From positions 1 through 26,647 of the forward strand of contig CALMQK010000298.1 in assembly GCA_937872085.1 (NCBI GenBank): DNA of 26,647 bases. The letters run 5' to 3'. The notes beneath the pieces are model-generated. The model had not been told where the DNA came from. It ran no database searches and was given only the letters and a program-made list of their open reading frames with translations. The position numbers and the translations under genes were made by a program. The stretch comes from an uncultured euryarchaeote (GTDB lineage: Archaea > Thermoplasmatota > Thermoplasmata > UBA10834). Positions 6,168 through 13,533 of this stretch are shown in pieces. The first letter of the stretch is position 1. Every line of letters starts with the position of its first letter.

Positions 6168-8408
6168 TCATCGAGGGGGGTTCTCCCCCGCGGTGGATGT
6201 TGACGCCTGTGCGGCCGCTTCCTCGGCCCTCTTTCTCGACTTCGCCCTAAGCTCCTCGAGCTTCTTCGTTATCTCGGCGATGCTGTCCACCTGCTCCACG
6301 ATAACTTTCTTCCTCTTATCGAGATGACTATGCATCTGCTCGACCTGCTGCTTCTCCTGGGCGAGCTTGTCCATCTCCGATTCGAGGCTCTGACGATGGC
6401 GGTTCATCTCTTCGATCTTGTCCTTGAAGCCAAGCTCCCGCGCGTCCAGATCGCCCTGGGCCTTTGACAGAGCTTCCTCCTTTTCGCCAAGGCTCTTCTC
6501 CTTCATCTCCAGCTCGGCGAATCTCCCCCCGACGTTATTCCTCTCGGCCTCGAGCCTGGCCATCTCTTCGCCGATCGTGCCGCGCGACTTCGCTAGCTCC
6601 TCCTGCATCCTCATATCCTTGTCTGCCAACGCCTCGACGCGAGAATCCAGGTTCTCCTCCCCGGACTTGAGCCCCTCCTGCCGTCGCCTTAGGTTCTCGG
6701 TCTCCTCCCGCAGCCTCTCCTCGCGCTCGTTGAGGCTCCTCGTCTCGTCCGCAAGCACCGTTTCCTTGCGGATGATGTCCGAGTTGATTCGCTCGAGGTC
6801 CTGCTTCGCAGTCATCAGCTCATCTCTCTGGGCCTCGGCCTTTGCCTTCGTCTCCGCAAGGGCTCCTTCCTTGGCAAGGATCGCTCTCTCCCTCTCACCC
6901 TGAACAGCTTCCTTCTCGGAGATCATCTGCAAAGTCGCTTCCTGAGTGGCGATGGAGTCGCGAATGGCCGTCTCTCTCCTCTCGAGGTCCTTCTGACTCT
7001 TGTCCAGATCCCTGAGCATGACCTCGAGTCGCGTCTCCGAGTCCTTTGTCTTGGATTCCATCTCCCTGATCGCGAGCTCGCGACTGTCAAGGGAGGTGGC
7101 TCTGCTCCTTAGGTCTTCGCTGTCCATCCCGATTTTGCCAAGGATGGACGACATCTCCTTCTGCTGCATCTCCGCATTCCTGTCAACGTCGGCCCGGCGC
7201 TTCTCGAGGTCCGCATTCTCTTGCGCGAGCGTCCTCTCCCGTTCCACGAGCTCATTGATTCGTGAGTTCAGATCCTCGGCCTTCGCTGCCATGAGGTCCT
7301 GCCTGGGCTTCAGCTCGGCCAAGGCGAGTTCGTACTGTTGCCTCTTGTTGTTGAGGTCCTCCTCGATCACTTTGAGGTTCTGCTCGCGTCCATCGTTCGC
7401 AGCCTGCATCTGCGCGAAGCTCTGGTTCGCCTTGTCCCGTTCCACCGCGAAGTTCTTCTTCTCTTCCTCAAACTGCTCGATTGCGGACCGGATGTTCGCT
7501 CTATCCGCCTCGGTCGACGAAGTCAACTCGGTCAGGCTCCTCTGCCTGGCATCCAGCTCGTTGCTCAAGTTCGAGAGTCCCTCCCGCTGAGCTTCCATGC
7601 CTTTGATGCTCTCCCTGGACTGTTCGATCTCCTTGTTCCAGAGCGTCTTATCCTCCTCGAACTTCTTCAAGGCCGCGTTGAGTGTCCCCTGCTTCGATGC
7701 AAGCTCCGATTCTTCCATCCGGAACTTCAGGAATCCCGCTTCGGCCTGGGCCATCAATTCGGCGGCACTGATCTGGAGTTTCCTGCCTAGCTCCCGTTTG
7801 GCGTCCGAGGCAACCTCGAATGCCTGTTTGCTCTTGATCAACCCTTGTTCTCGTTCCAGGAGTAGCTTGACCCTGTCATTGATCTGAGCGTGCCTATCGT
7901 CGACCTGCCCTTCGAACTCCTCGAGTTCCTTCTGCCACCCCTCCGTCTCTATCCTGAGGTGCTCGAGCTCCTTCCTGAGCGTCTCTATCTCCTCGCTTTC
8001 CTGAGCGAGGTCCTTCCTATGGCTTTCGAGCGCGAGTGACGATTGCTTGGAGTTCTCCAACCCAAGCCTTGCCAGCTCCTCCAGCTCGATGGTCTTCTTC
8101 GCCCTCTCTTGAAGGTCGGAATCGAAGCTCCTCTCCACCGAGTTGAGTATCGCCCTGAAGAATCCGACGTCCTCTTCATTCGCAAGGCCCTTGCCGACGG
8201 CGATGAAATGCAGCTTGTCTCCCTTGATCACAGTGGCGGTGGACTTCCCCACCTGGAACGGACTCAGCGAACCCAAGTCGCTCTTTCCCTGAAGGGCACT
8301 TTGGATCTGCGCGAAATCCACATCCGCTTTCTGGGAGAAGACGAATTCCTTGACGAGTCCGCCGCTCGAGTCCACGAGAAATCCCTTTGAGAGTTTCTTT
8401 CCAAACAT
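6168..8408 (-). CDS. Long coiled-coil protein with small N-terminal sensor-like domain
   Basis: 746 residues. Residues 1-about 105 form a compact alpha/beta domain (KGFLVDSSGGLVKEFVFSQ, ATVIKGDKLHFIAVGKG, FFRAILNSVERSF), similar in pattern to longin or roadblock folds, though this is a weak match by eye. From about 110 to 720 the protein is almost continuous heptad-rich coiled coil (Glu, Lys, Arg, Gln, Leu), with no membrane segment. A basic/alanine tail (RKRAEEAAAQASTSTAGENPPR) ends it. Automated annotation might call it SMC- or Rad50-like, but no Walker A, signature or Walker B motif is present, so it is not an ATPase of that kind. It could act as a scaffold, tether or cytoskeletal element. 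Its ATG overlaps the stop of a short upstream ORF (TAATG), suggesting coupled translation. Confidence 0.85.
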   Translation of the reverse strand: MFGKKLSKGFLVDSSGGLVKEFVFSQKADVDFAQIQSALQGKSDLGSLSPFQVGKSTATVIKGDKLHFIAVGKGLANEEDVGFFRAILNSVERSFDSDLQERAKKTIELEELARLGLENSKQSSLALESHRKDLAQESEEIETLRKELEHLRIETEGWQKELEEFEGQVDDRHAQINDRVKLLLEREQGLIKSKQAFEVASDAKRELGRKLQISAAELMAQAEAGFLKFRMEESELASKQGTLNAALKKFEEDKTLWNKEIEQSRESIKGMEAQREGLSNLSNELDARQRSLTELTSSTEADRANIRSAIEQFEEEKKNFAVERDKANQSFAQMQAANDGREQNLKVIEEDLNNKRQQYELALAELKPRQDLMAAKAEDLNSRINELVERERTLAQENADLEKRRADVDRNAEMQQKEMSSILGKIGMDSEDLRSRATSLDSRELAIREMESKTKDSETRLEVMLRDLDKSQKDLERRETAIRDSIATQEATLQMISEKEAVQGERERAILAKEGALAETKAKAEAQRDELMTAKQDLERINSDIIRKETVLADETRSLNEREERLREETENLRRRQEGLKSGEENLDSRVEALADKDMRMQEELAKSRGTIGEEMARLEAERNNVGGRFAELEMKEKSLGEKEEALSKAQGDLDARELGFKDKIEEMNRHRQSLESEMDKLAQEKQQVEQMHSHLDKRKKVIVEQVDSIAEITKKLEELRAKSRKRAEEAAAQASTSTAGENPPR

Positions 8409-8485
8409 TAGACCACATCCGACGGGGGAGCACCGAGCTGACGGTCTCGAGGGGGGCAGGCATCCCGGGGGCTCGCATTTAGCAT
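8408..8485 (-). CDS. 25-codon leader ORF coupled to the coiled-coil gene
   Basis: ATG at 8485 opens a 25-codon frame (starts MLNASPRDAC, ends PPSDVV) whose TAA shares two bases with the ATG of the coiled-coil gene. Upstream, AAAGGAGAG gives a strong Shine-Dalgarno site with 7 bases of spacing, clearly better than anything directly before the downstream ATG. The peptide is rich in Pro and Arg and has no recognisable domain. It may be a real small protein or only a translational lead-in that loads ribosomes for the large gene. Confidence 0.45.
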   Translation of the reverse strand: MLNASPRDACPPRDRQLGAPPSDVV

Positions 8486-8529
8486 GTCCGCTCTCCTTTA
8501 GCCTACAGGTTGTTATCCGAAAACGCCCA

Positions 8530-8539
8530 GATAACCTTT
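8530..8539 (-). promoter_or_regulatory. Possible TATA element for the leader ORF and coiled-coil gene
   Basis: The minus strand reads AAGGTTATCT. It predicts a start near 8509, about 23 bases before the leader ATG at 8485. The match to a TATA box is moderate. Confidence 0.3.
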
Positions 8540-8554
8540 TCTGCCACTTGCCGG

Positions 8555-8576
8555 CCTTGGTCAGCGCAGGCCAAGG
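8555..8576 (-). terminator. Hairpin just after copA
   Basis: CCTTGG (8555-8560) and CCAAGG (8571-8576) form a 6-bp stem with a 10-base loop, 11 bases past the copA stop. No U-rich tract follows on the minus strand, so a role in termination is uncertain. Confidence 0.25.
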
Positions 8577-8586
8577 GCTCTCCTCT

Positions 8587-11034
8587 TCATGGCTTGAATC
8601 TCCGGAGCAGGGAAGCGTTGGTCACGACCGAGACGGAGCTGAAGGCCATTGCACCTGCCGCCACCACTGGGTTCAGGAGCACGTGGATCAACGGGTAGAG
8701 TACGCCCGCGGCCAGTGGTATGGAGGCGGTGTTGTAGAAGAGCGCCCAGAATAGGTTCTGCCTTATCTTGTCGAAGGTCCTCTTGCTGAGCTTGATCGCC
8801 GTGACCACACCCCTGAGGTCATCCCCGACCAACACGATGTTCCCGGACTCCAAAGCGATGTCCGTTCCTGTTCCGAGAGCTATCCCGATGTCTGCCTGGG
8901 CCAGGGCGGGAGCGTCGTTTATCCCGTCTCCCACCATCGCCACGACCTCCCCCTTCTCCTGGAAGCCCTTGACGACATTCGCCTTGTCTGCCGGGAGCAC
9001 CTCGGCCCTGAAATCGTCAATCCCGGCCTGTTGGGATATCGCCCTTGCCGTTCGCTCGTTATCTCCGGTCAGCATGACCACCTTCAGGTCCATGCTTCTC
9101 AGGCGCATCAACGCCTCCTTGGCCTCAGGTTTGATGGTATCCGCAACCCCTATGAGGCCAATGGGCCTGGAGCTCACGGCGCAGGCCATCACCGTCATCC
9201 CTTCGCTCTCCATCGAGCTCATCGTCTCTCTGAGCGTACCGAGGTCGATCCTCAATCGCTCCATCAGGCGTGCGTTGCCGATGGCGACCTCTTCTCCTTT
9301 GATGGAAGCCGTGACGCCCTCGCCTGGAATGACCTTCGAAGACTCCGGCGTATCCAGGGCGACCCCCGCGGACTCGGCTGCTGCGATGATCGCTCGGGAG
9401 AGGACATGCTCCGACCCCTTCTCCACACTCGCTGCACGGAACATGAGGTCGTTCTCGGTGACTCCCGGTGCGGGCACGAGCCTGACGACCTTCGGTTCCC
9501 CCCTCGTCAGCGTGCCGGTCTTGTCGAATATGATCGTGGTGAGCTTGTGCGCGGTCTCGAGCGCGGTGGCATCCTTTATCAGGATGCCCATCTGGGCCCC
9601 GCGGCCCGTCCCGACCACTATTGCAGTCGGTGTTGCCAGGCCCAGGGCGCACGGGCACGCTATGACCAGCACCGCCACGAATACCGTTAGAGAGAATGTG
9701 AGCGGGTTCTCCACGTTGAAGACCTGAGCGCCTAGCAGGAACCAGAACCCCAGGGTAAAGAGAGCGATGACTATCACGATAGGAACGAAGTAGCTCGAGA
9801 CTGTGTCGGCCAGTCTCTCAATGGGCGCCTTCGTGCTCTGGGCGTCCTCGACTAGCTTGACGATCTGGGCCAGCGTCGTGTTCCTTCCGACCCGCGTCGC
9901 CCTCACCCTTAGCAGGCCACCGATGTTCACGGTCCCGCCGGTGACGGCGTCACCGACCATCTTCTCTCTTGGCACCGATTCCCCGGTCACCAGGGATTCA
10001 TCCACGGCTGAGGTGCCTGCATCGACTTCGCCATCCACAGGGATCCTTTCTCCCGGCTTGACCAGGACGACATCCCCTTCTGCCAGCTCTTCAACCCCGA
10101 CCTCGGTCTCGACGCCGTCCTTCAGTGTGATGGCCACTGGCGGCTGGAGGTTCATCAGTTTCACGATGGCCTCCGAGGTGGCGCCCCTCGACTTCAGCTC
10201 CAGATACTTGCCTGCAAGGACGAGCGTTATGATCAATGCGGACGTGTCGAAGTACACATCGTGCGAGCTGAGCGCGCTCGGAACGACCGTCGCCAGGAAG
10301 CTGTAGAGCCAAGCGGCAGTCGTGCCCATCACCACGAGCGTGTCCATGTTCGCCCGTCTGTTCCTCAACGCCCAATAGGTTCCTCGATAGTACCTGAGGC
10401 CTGCATAGAACTGGACGGGAGTCGCAAGGGTCAGAAGGATGTAGTTCCGGATGTCCTCGGACAGGAGCCCTTTCGGCCACAGATCGAAGGTCATCAGTAT
10501 CACGACGATGGGAATGGTCAGGACGGCGGCGATCACCAGCGACCCGAAGGCCTCCCCGATCTCCTTCTGCCTGGCAAGCTTCTCTGCCATAACCCCCTTG
10601 ATTTCCAGGACCTTGTACCCGGACTCTTCGACTGCCTTCCTGAGTTCAGATTCGGAGGCGATGTTCGAATCGTAGTCGATCGTAGCTTTGCCCAGTGCGA
10701 AGTTGACCCGCGCATCCGCCACGCCTGGGACAGCCGTCAACGCGTCTTGGATCGTCAGCGCACATGTAGCGCAGTGCATACCACCTATGGTAAGAGTGGT
10801 CTCGTCCCTGGCGACTTCGTACCCTGCGCCCCTGACAGCGCTCTCGATATCCTTCATGGACGCGACCGATGTGTCGTAGGTGAATGTGGCCTTCTGAGTC
10901 GCGAGGTTGACCCTGGCGTCCCTCACGCCCTTGACCGACAGCAGGGCATCCCTGACGGTATCGCTGCATGTCGCGCAGTGCATGCCCTTTATCCTGATGG
11001 TCTCTTCCTTGTCTGCTCTGCCAGCCCTCGCCAA
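8587..11034 (-). CDS. copA: Copper-exporting P1B-type ATPase CopA
   Basis: About 815 residues, matching Cu+ exporters of the P1B-1 class. Two N-terminal heavy-metal-associated domains carry GMHCATC (Cys pairs near 20/23 and 88/91). Then come the membrane segments, the TGES phosphatase motif, the intramembrane CPC (460-462, VIACPCALGLATP), the phosphorylated Asp in DKTGTLT (D504), the HP-motif region SEHVL, MLTGDN and GDGIND, and the last membrane helices with YNTASIPLAAG and MAFSSVSVVTNA, which define the copper-specific group. The usual SEHPL reads SEHVL here; the essential His is kept. TTG 11034 is preferred to TTG 11043, since AAGGAG lies 9 bases before it but directly abuts the other. Divergent from moaD, with a 245-base shared upstream region. 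Confidence 0.95.
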   Translation of the reverse strand: MARAGRADKEETIRIKGMHCATCSDTVRDALLSVKGVRDARVNLATQKATFTYDTSVASMKDIESAVRGAGYEVARDETTLTIGGMHCATCALTIQDALTAVPGVADARVNFALGKATIDYDSNIASESELRKAVEESGYKVLEIKGVMAEKLARQKEIGEAFGSLVIAAVLTIPIVVILMTFDLWPKGLLSEDIRNYILLTLATPVQFYAGLRYYRGTYWALRNRRANMDTLVVMGTTAAWLYSFLATVVPSALSSHDVYFDTSALIITLVLAGKYLELKSRGATSEAIVKLMNLQPPVAITLKDGVETEVGVEELAEGDVVLVKPGERIPVDGEVDAGTSAVDESLVTGESVPREKMVGDAVTGGTVNIGGLLRVRATRVGRNTTLAQIVKLVEDAQSTKAPIERLADTVSSYFVPIVIVIALFTLGFWFLLGAQVFNVENPLTFSLTVFVAVLVIACPCALGLATPTAIVVGTGRGAQMGILIKDATALETAHKLTTIIFDKTGTLTRGEPKVVRLVPAPGVTENDLMFRAASVEKGSEHVLSRAIIAAAESAGVALDTPESSKVIPGEGVTASIKGEEVAIGNARLMERLRIDLGTLRETMSSMESEGMTVMACAVSSRPIGLIGVADTIKPEAKEALMRLRSMDLKVVMLTGDNERTARAISQQAGIDDFRAEVLPADKANVVKGFQEKGEVVAMVGDGINDAPALAQADIGIALGTGTDIALESGNIVLVGDDLRGVVTAIKLSKRTFDKIRQNLFWALFYNTASIPLAAGVLYPLIHVLLNPVVAAGAMAFSSVSVVTNASLLRRFKP

Positions 11035-11043
11035 ACGGTGCAA

Positions 11044-11152
11044 TCTCCTTGATTCTGTAACGCGTCGGGTCTATGAAATGCTCTCCTTGATATGAGTTGT
11101 TCCGTCCGTTCGATAGGCTCCGAGGGGATATGCCGAGACCAGCCCCTCTCGG
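11044..11152 (-). promoter_or_regulatory. copA leader: repeated 10-mer and alternative hairpins
   Basis: The 10-mer TCTCCTTGAT occurs at 11044-11053 and 11082-11091; on the minus strand it is ATCAAGGAGA, and the first copy contains the copA Shine-Dalgarno site. Further upstream, CCGAGA (11133-11138) pairs with TCTCGG (11147-11152), while GAGGGG (11122-11127) pairs with CCCCTC (11143-11148). The two stems share bases and cannot form together. This could be regulatory RNA or a DNA operator; copper control is only inferred from the gene. Confidence 0.3.
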
Positions 11153-11246
11153 TCCTGATGCTTGGTTCAAAAACGGTAAACTCACAATTGAATTCGTCGG
11201 ATTATTGCTCAAAAGAAACAAGCGAGGAACCTCGGCGGTTCGCACG

Positions 11247-11254
11247 TTTTATTA
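11247..11254 (+). promoter_or_regulatory. TATA element for moaD-like gene
   Basis: TTTTATTA lies about 30 bases before ATG 11280. AGGAGG at 11271-11276 also precedes that ATG. Confidence 0.5.
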
Positions 11255-11279
11255 CCCACCTCCAGGTTGAAGGAGGCCG

Positions 11280-11555
11280 ATGGCTAGGGTTTCGGTGAGG
11301 CTGTTTGCGTCCGTCCGGGAGGCAGCGGGCCGGTCGGACTGCGACATCGACGCGTCGAATCTCGGTGAGCTCATCGAATCGATGAAGTTGAGGTTCGATC
11401 CCGCCCTCGCCAGGATTCTCGTTGGCAGAGAGGTCGATCCCGAGAGCGTGGTGATACTCGTCAACGGAATGAACATAGGACGAACGCCTGCTGGAAGCGT
11501 CCGCCTTTCTGATGGAGACGAGGTTGCGATCTTCCCCCCGGTTTCGGGCGGTTGA
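11280..11555 (+). CDS. MoaD/ThiS-family sulfur carrier protein
   Basis: 91 residues with the ubiquitin-like beta-grasp pattern (VSVRLFASVREAAG at the start, VVILVNGMNI and LSDGDEVAIFPPVSGG at the end). The C-terminal Gly-Gly is the site that is adenylated and thiocarboxylated. Family members supply sulfur for molybdopterin, thiamine or tRNA thiolation, or act as archaeal SAMP protein modifiers; the sequence alone does not decide which. The FPPVSGG ending is closest to MoaD and SAMP proteins. No MoaE, MoeB/E1-like or ThiG gene lies nearby. The start is fixed by AGGAGG three bases upstream. Confidence 0.85.
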   Translation: MARVSVRLFASVREAAGRSDCDIDASNLGELIESMKLRFDPALARILVGREVDPESVVILVNGMNIGRTPAGSVRLSDGDEVAIFPPVSGG

Positions 11556-11596
11556 AGGTTTTTCGCGAGTGCTGGCCGATGTTCCAGGCGATAACC

Positions 11597-11604
11597 TTTA
11601 TATC
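11597..11604 (+). promoter_or_regulatory. TATA element for membrane FKBP
   Basis: TTTATATC predicts a transcription start near 11627, just before AGGAG (11628-11632) and ATG 11638. Confidence 0.5.
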
Positions 11605-11637
11605 GGCCCATATTATAACCGCGCCCCAGGAGTTTAG

Positions 11638-12582
11638 ATGGAGAGCCCGCCAAAACCGACAGAGAAGAGGGACACCGGAAGGATCGTGATGGCTCTTCTG
11701 ATCGCCGCGATCGTCATATCGGTCGGAGCCATCAGTTTCGTCGTCTATACCAATTCTCAAGCGACCAAGTCATTGACCATACCGGCGATAAAGGCCGGGG
11801 ACAAGGTCATGATGAACTATATCGGCCGATTTGCCGACGGTAGAGTCTTCGACACGAGCCTACTCAGCGTCGGGCTCAACAATGCTCTCTACCCAAAGTC
11901 CCTGACGTATAGCGCGAAATCCAACGCTAGCTATGCACCGTTCAACATGACGGCTGGCAATTACGGCCAAGGCGGGACGATAAAGGGTTTTGCACTCGGC
12001 GTCATCGGACTTCATGAAGGTGATCGGGTGACAATAGATGTGAAACCTGGTGATGCGTATCCCGTGTTGTCGCAGTATGTCCGACCGATAGACGTGCACC
12101 AGCAGATCTCGGTCCTCGATTTCATGAACGACCTGCAATTCACAAACACCTTTGGCACAGACGCTGTGCCGGGGCAATCCTACAAACATCCCTTCTGGGG
12201 CTGGGACGTCGTGGTGGTGAGCGTCGTGTTACACCAAGTTGCCATCAGGAATGACCCAACCATCGGGCAGGTCGTGTACCCGTTCGGGAATCCCAACGAT
12301 CTCGCGAAACCGAGTGGATGGCCAGTCACCGTGGAAAGCTATGATCAGTCGGCAAGTGATGGCAATGGCTTGATCGTGTTGAAGCACGGGGTTTCGCAGG
12401 CAGACGTCTACGGGGTCAAGGGTATGGACAGCGATGGCTCGACGTTCGTCGTCTCAGGTTTCAACTCCACGGCGGGGACATTCCAGATCAGCAAGAGCGA
12501 CTCATCTGCTGGTTACAATGGCGAGATCGCCGGAAGGGAACTGTTCTTCGAAGTGACGATAATCGAGGTCACTTCGGCCTAG
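11638..12582 (+). CDS. Membrane-anchored FKBP-type peptidyl-prolyl isomerase
   Basis: 314 residues. One membrane anchor is predicted at about 15-37 (IVMALLIAAIVISVGAISFVVY), with the rest outside the cell. The FKBP core begins near 53 (GDKVMMNYIGRFADGRVFDTS) and continues with IKGFALGVIGLHEGDRVTIDVKPGDAY, the part normally holding the active-site pocket. An insertion (about 80-115) lies within it, as in archaeal FKBPs with an insert-in-flap domain. The C-terminal about 120 residues (from VAIRNDPTIGQVVYPFG) form a second region of unclear fold, rich in Asn, Ser and Asp. It probably helps fold exported proteins. AGGAG lies 5 bases before ATG. Its last 14 bases overlap the convergent PAP2 gene. 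Confidence 0.85.
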   Translation: MESPPKPTEKRDTGRIVMALLIAAIVISVGAISFVVYTNSQATKSLTIPAIKAGDKVMMNYIGRFADGRVFDTSLLSVGLNNALYPKSLTYSAKSNASYAPFNMTAGNYGQGGTIKGFALGVIGLHEGDRVTIDVKPGDAYPVLSQYVRPIDVHQQISVLDFMNDLQFTNTFGTDAVPGQSYKHPFWGWDVVVVSVVLHQVAIRNDPTIGQVVYPFGNPNDLAKPSGWPVTVESYDQSASDGNGLIVLKHGVSQADVYGVKGMDSDGSTFVVSGFNSTAGTFQISKSDSSAGYNGEIAGRELFFEVTIIEVTSA

Positions 12583-13444
12583 ACACTTCTTCTGCAGGCT
12601 TGAGTATCCAGTCGGAAATCGCACGGACCCATCCATCTATGGTCATCTGTATCCTGTCGTTCCGGGCGGCGACCGCGGCGAAGATGCCAACGAGGAACCC
12701 GGCAAGCACGTCCGCTGGCCAATGGATTCCGAGGCAAAGCACGGCGACCACGGTCGCGACCGTCGCTGCTCCAAGGAAATAGGAGAATCTCCTGTAGGTC
12801 GTTCCAGCAGTCGCGAAGATCAGGAATGCGGTCACCGAGAGGCTGACGTGTCCGCTGGGAAAGTCGTTGTTGAGCGGGTCCATGTTCGTGACCATCCTCC
12901 CCCAGTAGGTATTGACATACAGGATGGGGACGACGCCGGTCTCCGTGTATGACGAGCTGACGGACACTGGGAAGAGGGTGTAGAACAGCGTCAGGATGCA
13001 ATAGGTGATGATGAATGCGATCGCGTACTTTCTCAGGGTGAGCCTGTCGTCCCTGGCGAGCAGCAGGACTGGCGCGAAGTAGATGAGGAAGTAGAAGAGC
13101 CATGCGTAGATGATGATGAAGAAGTCGGTCACTATGCCGTAGTTCAGCCAGGACTGGACAATCTTGACGATATCTCCACCGAGGTCGAATACCCAGCTCG
13201 TGTATCGGACCTCATTTGCCGTCTCGCCGGGCCCAGAGGGACCGCCTTCCAGAAAGCCGTGTAACTCGATCAACAACGGGAGCGCGGCCAGAATGGCGAG
13301 GTAGACTGCGTTGTACCTTGCGGACCGCAAGATCTTCCTGAGCCAGATGTCCTTCCAGCCCACTAGTACGAGAAGCCCAATGACGGTCGCTAGCACGAGG
13401 CTCGATGCGTAGATCACGAAGAACTCAGGGTAGGAGAGGACCAT
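12569..13444 (-). CDS. PAP2-superfamily integral membrane phosphatase/phosphotransferase
   Basis: 291 residues with about six or more membrane helices. The PAP2 signature is present as NDFPSGHVSL (H199) and GIHWPADVLAGF (H241 and D245), the His-His-Asp set that forms the phospho-enzyme. The layout, with the motif late in the chain, resembles the PAP2 group containing inositol-phosphoceramide synthase-like enzymes, which act on isoprenoid or lipid phosphates. The exact substrate is unknown. ATG 13444 has GGGAGG five bases upstream and a TATA-like run near 13475-13485. Its neighbour upstream is a GT4 glycosyltransferase, consistent with a lipid or glycolipid role. Confidence 0.85.
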   Translation of the reverse strand: MVLSYPEFFVIYASSLVLATVIGLLVLVGWKDIWLRKILRSARYNAVYLAILAALPLLIELHGFLEGGPSGPGETANEVRYTSWVFDLGGDIVKIVQSWLNYGIVTDFFIIIYAWLFYFLIYFAPVLLLARDDRLTLRKYAIAFIITYCILTLFYTLFPVSVSSSYTETGVVPILYVNTYWGRMVTNMDPLNNDFPSGHVSLSVTAFLIFATAGTTYRRFSYFLGAATVATVVAVLCLGIHWPADVLAGFLVGIFAAVAARNDRIQMTIDGWVRAISDWILKPAEEVSRPK

Positions 13445-13533
13445 CCTTGCCTCCCGATCGCATCAGTCGCTGCGATAGAAATACTTTCCTCAGACCCCGG
13501 GTCCCCAGCGTGCAGTAACGGCTCGGCCAAGCG

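Noticed and set aside
6418..7590. Several plus-strand Ser/Arg/Leu-rich frames opposite the coiled coil
   Set aside because: Serine-arginine-leucine repeats are the expected mirror of Glu/Lys/Arg heptads on the other strand.
8200..8290. Walker A-like VGKST in the coiled-coil protein
   Set aside because: The first glycine of GxxxxGK(S/T) is missing (Ser in its place) and there is no Walker B or signature motif, so it is not an ATPase.
8176..8478. 100-codon minus-strand frame overlapping the coiled-coil start
   Set aside because: It runs out of frame into the coiled-coil gene and has shadow composition. The 25-codon leader frame has the ribosome site instead.
10261..11052. 263-codon plus-strand frame over the copA N-terminus
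   Set aside because: Composition is that of a shadow frame and the copA motifs on the minus strand explain the region.
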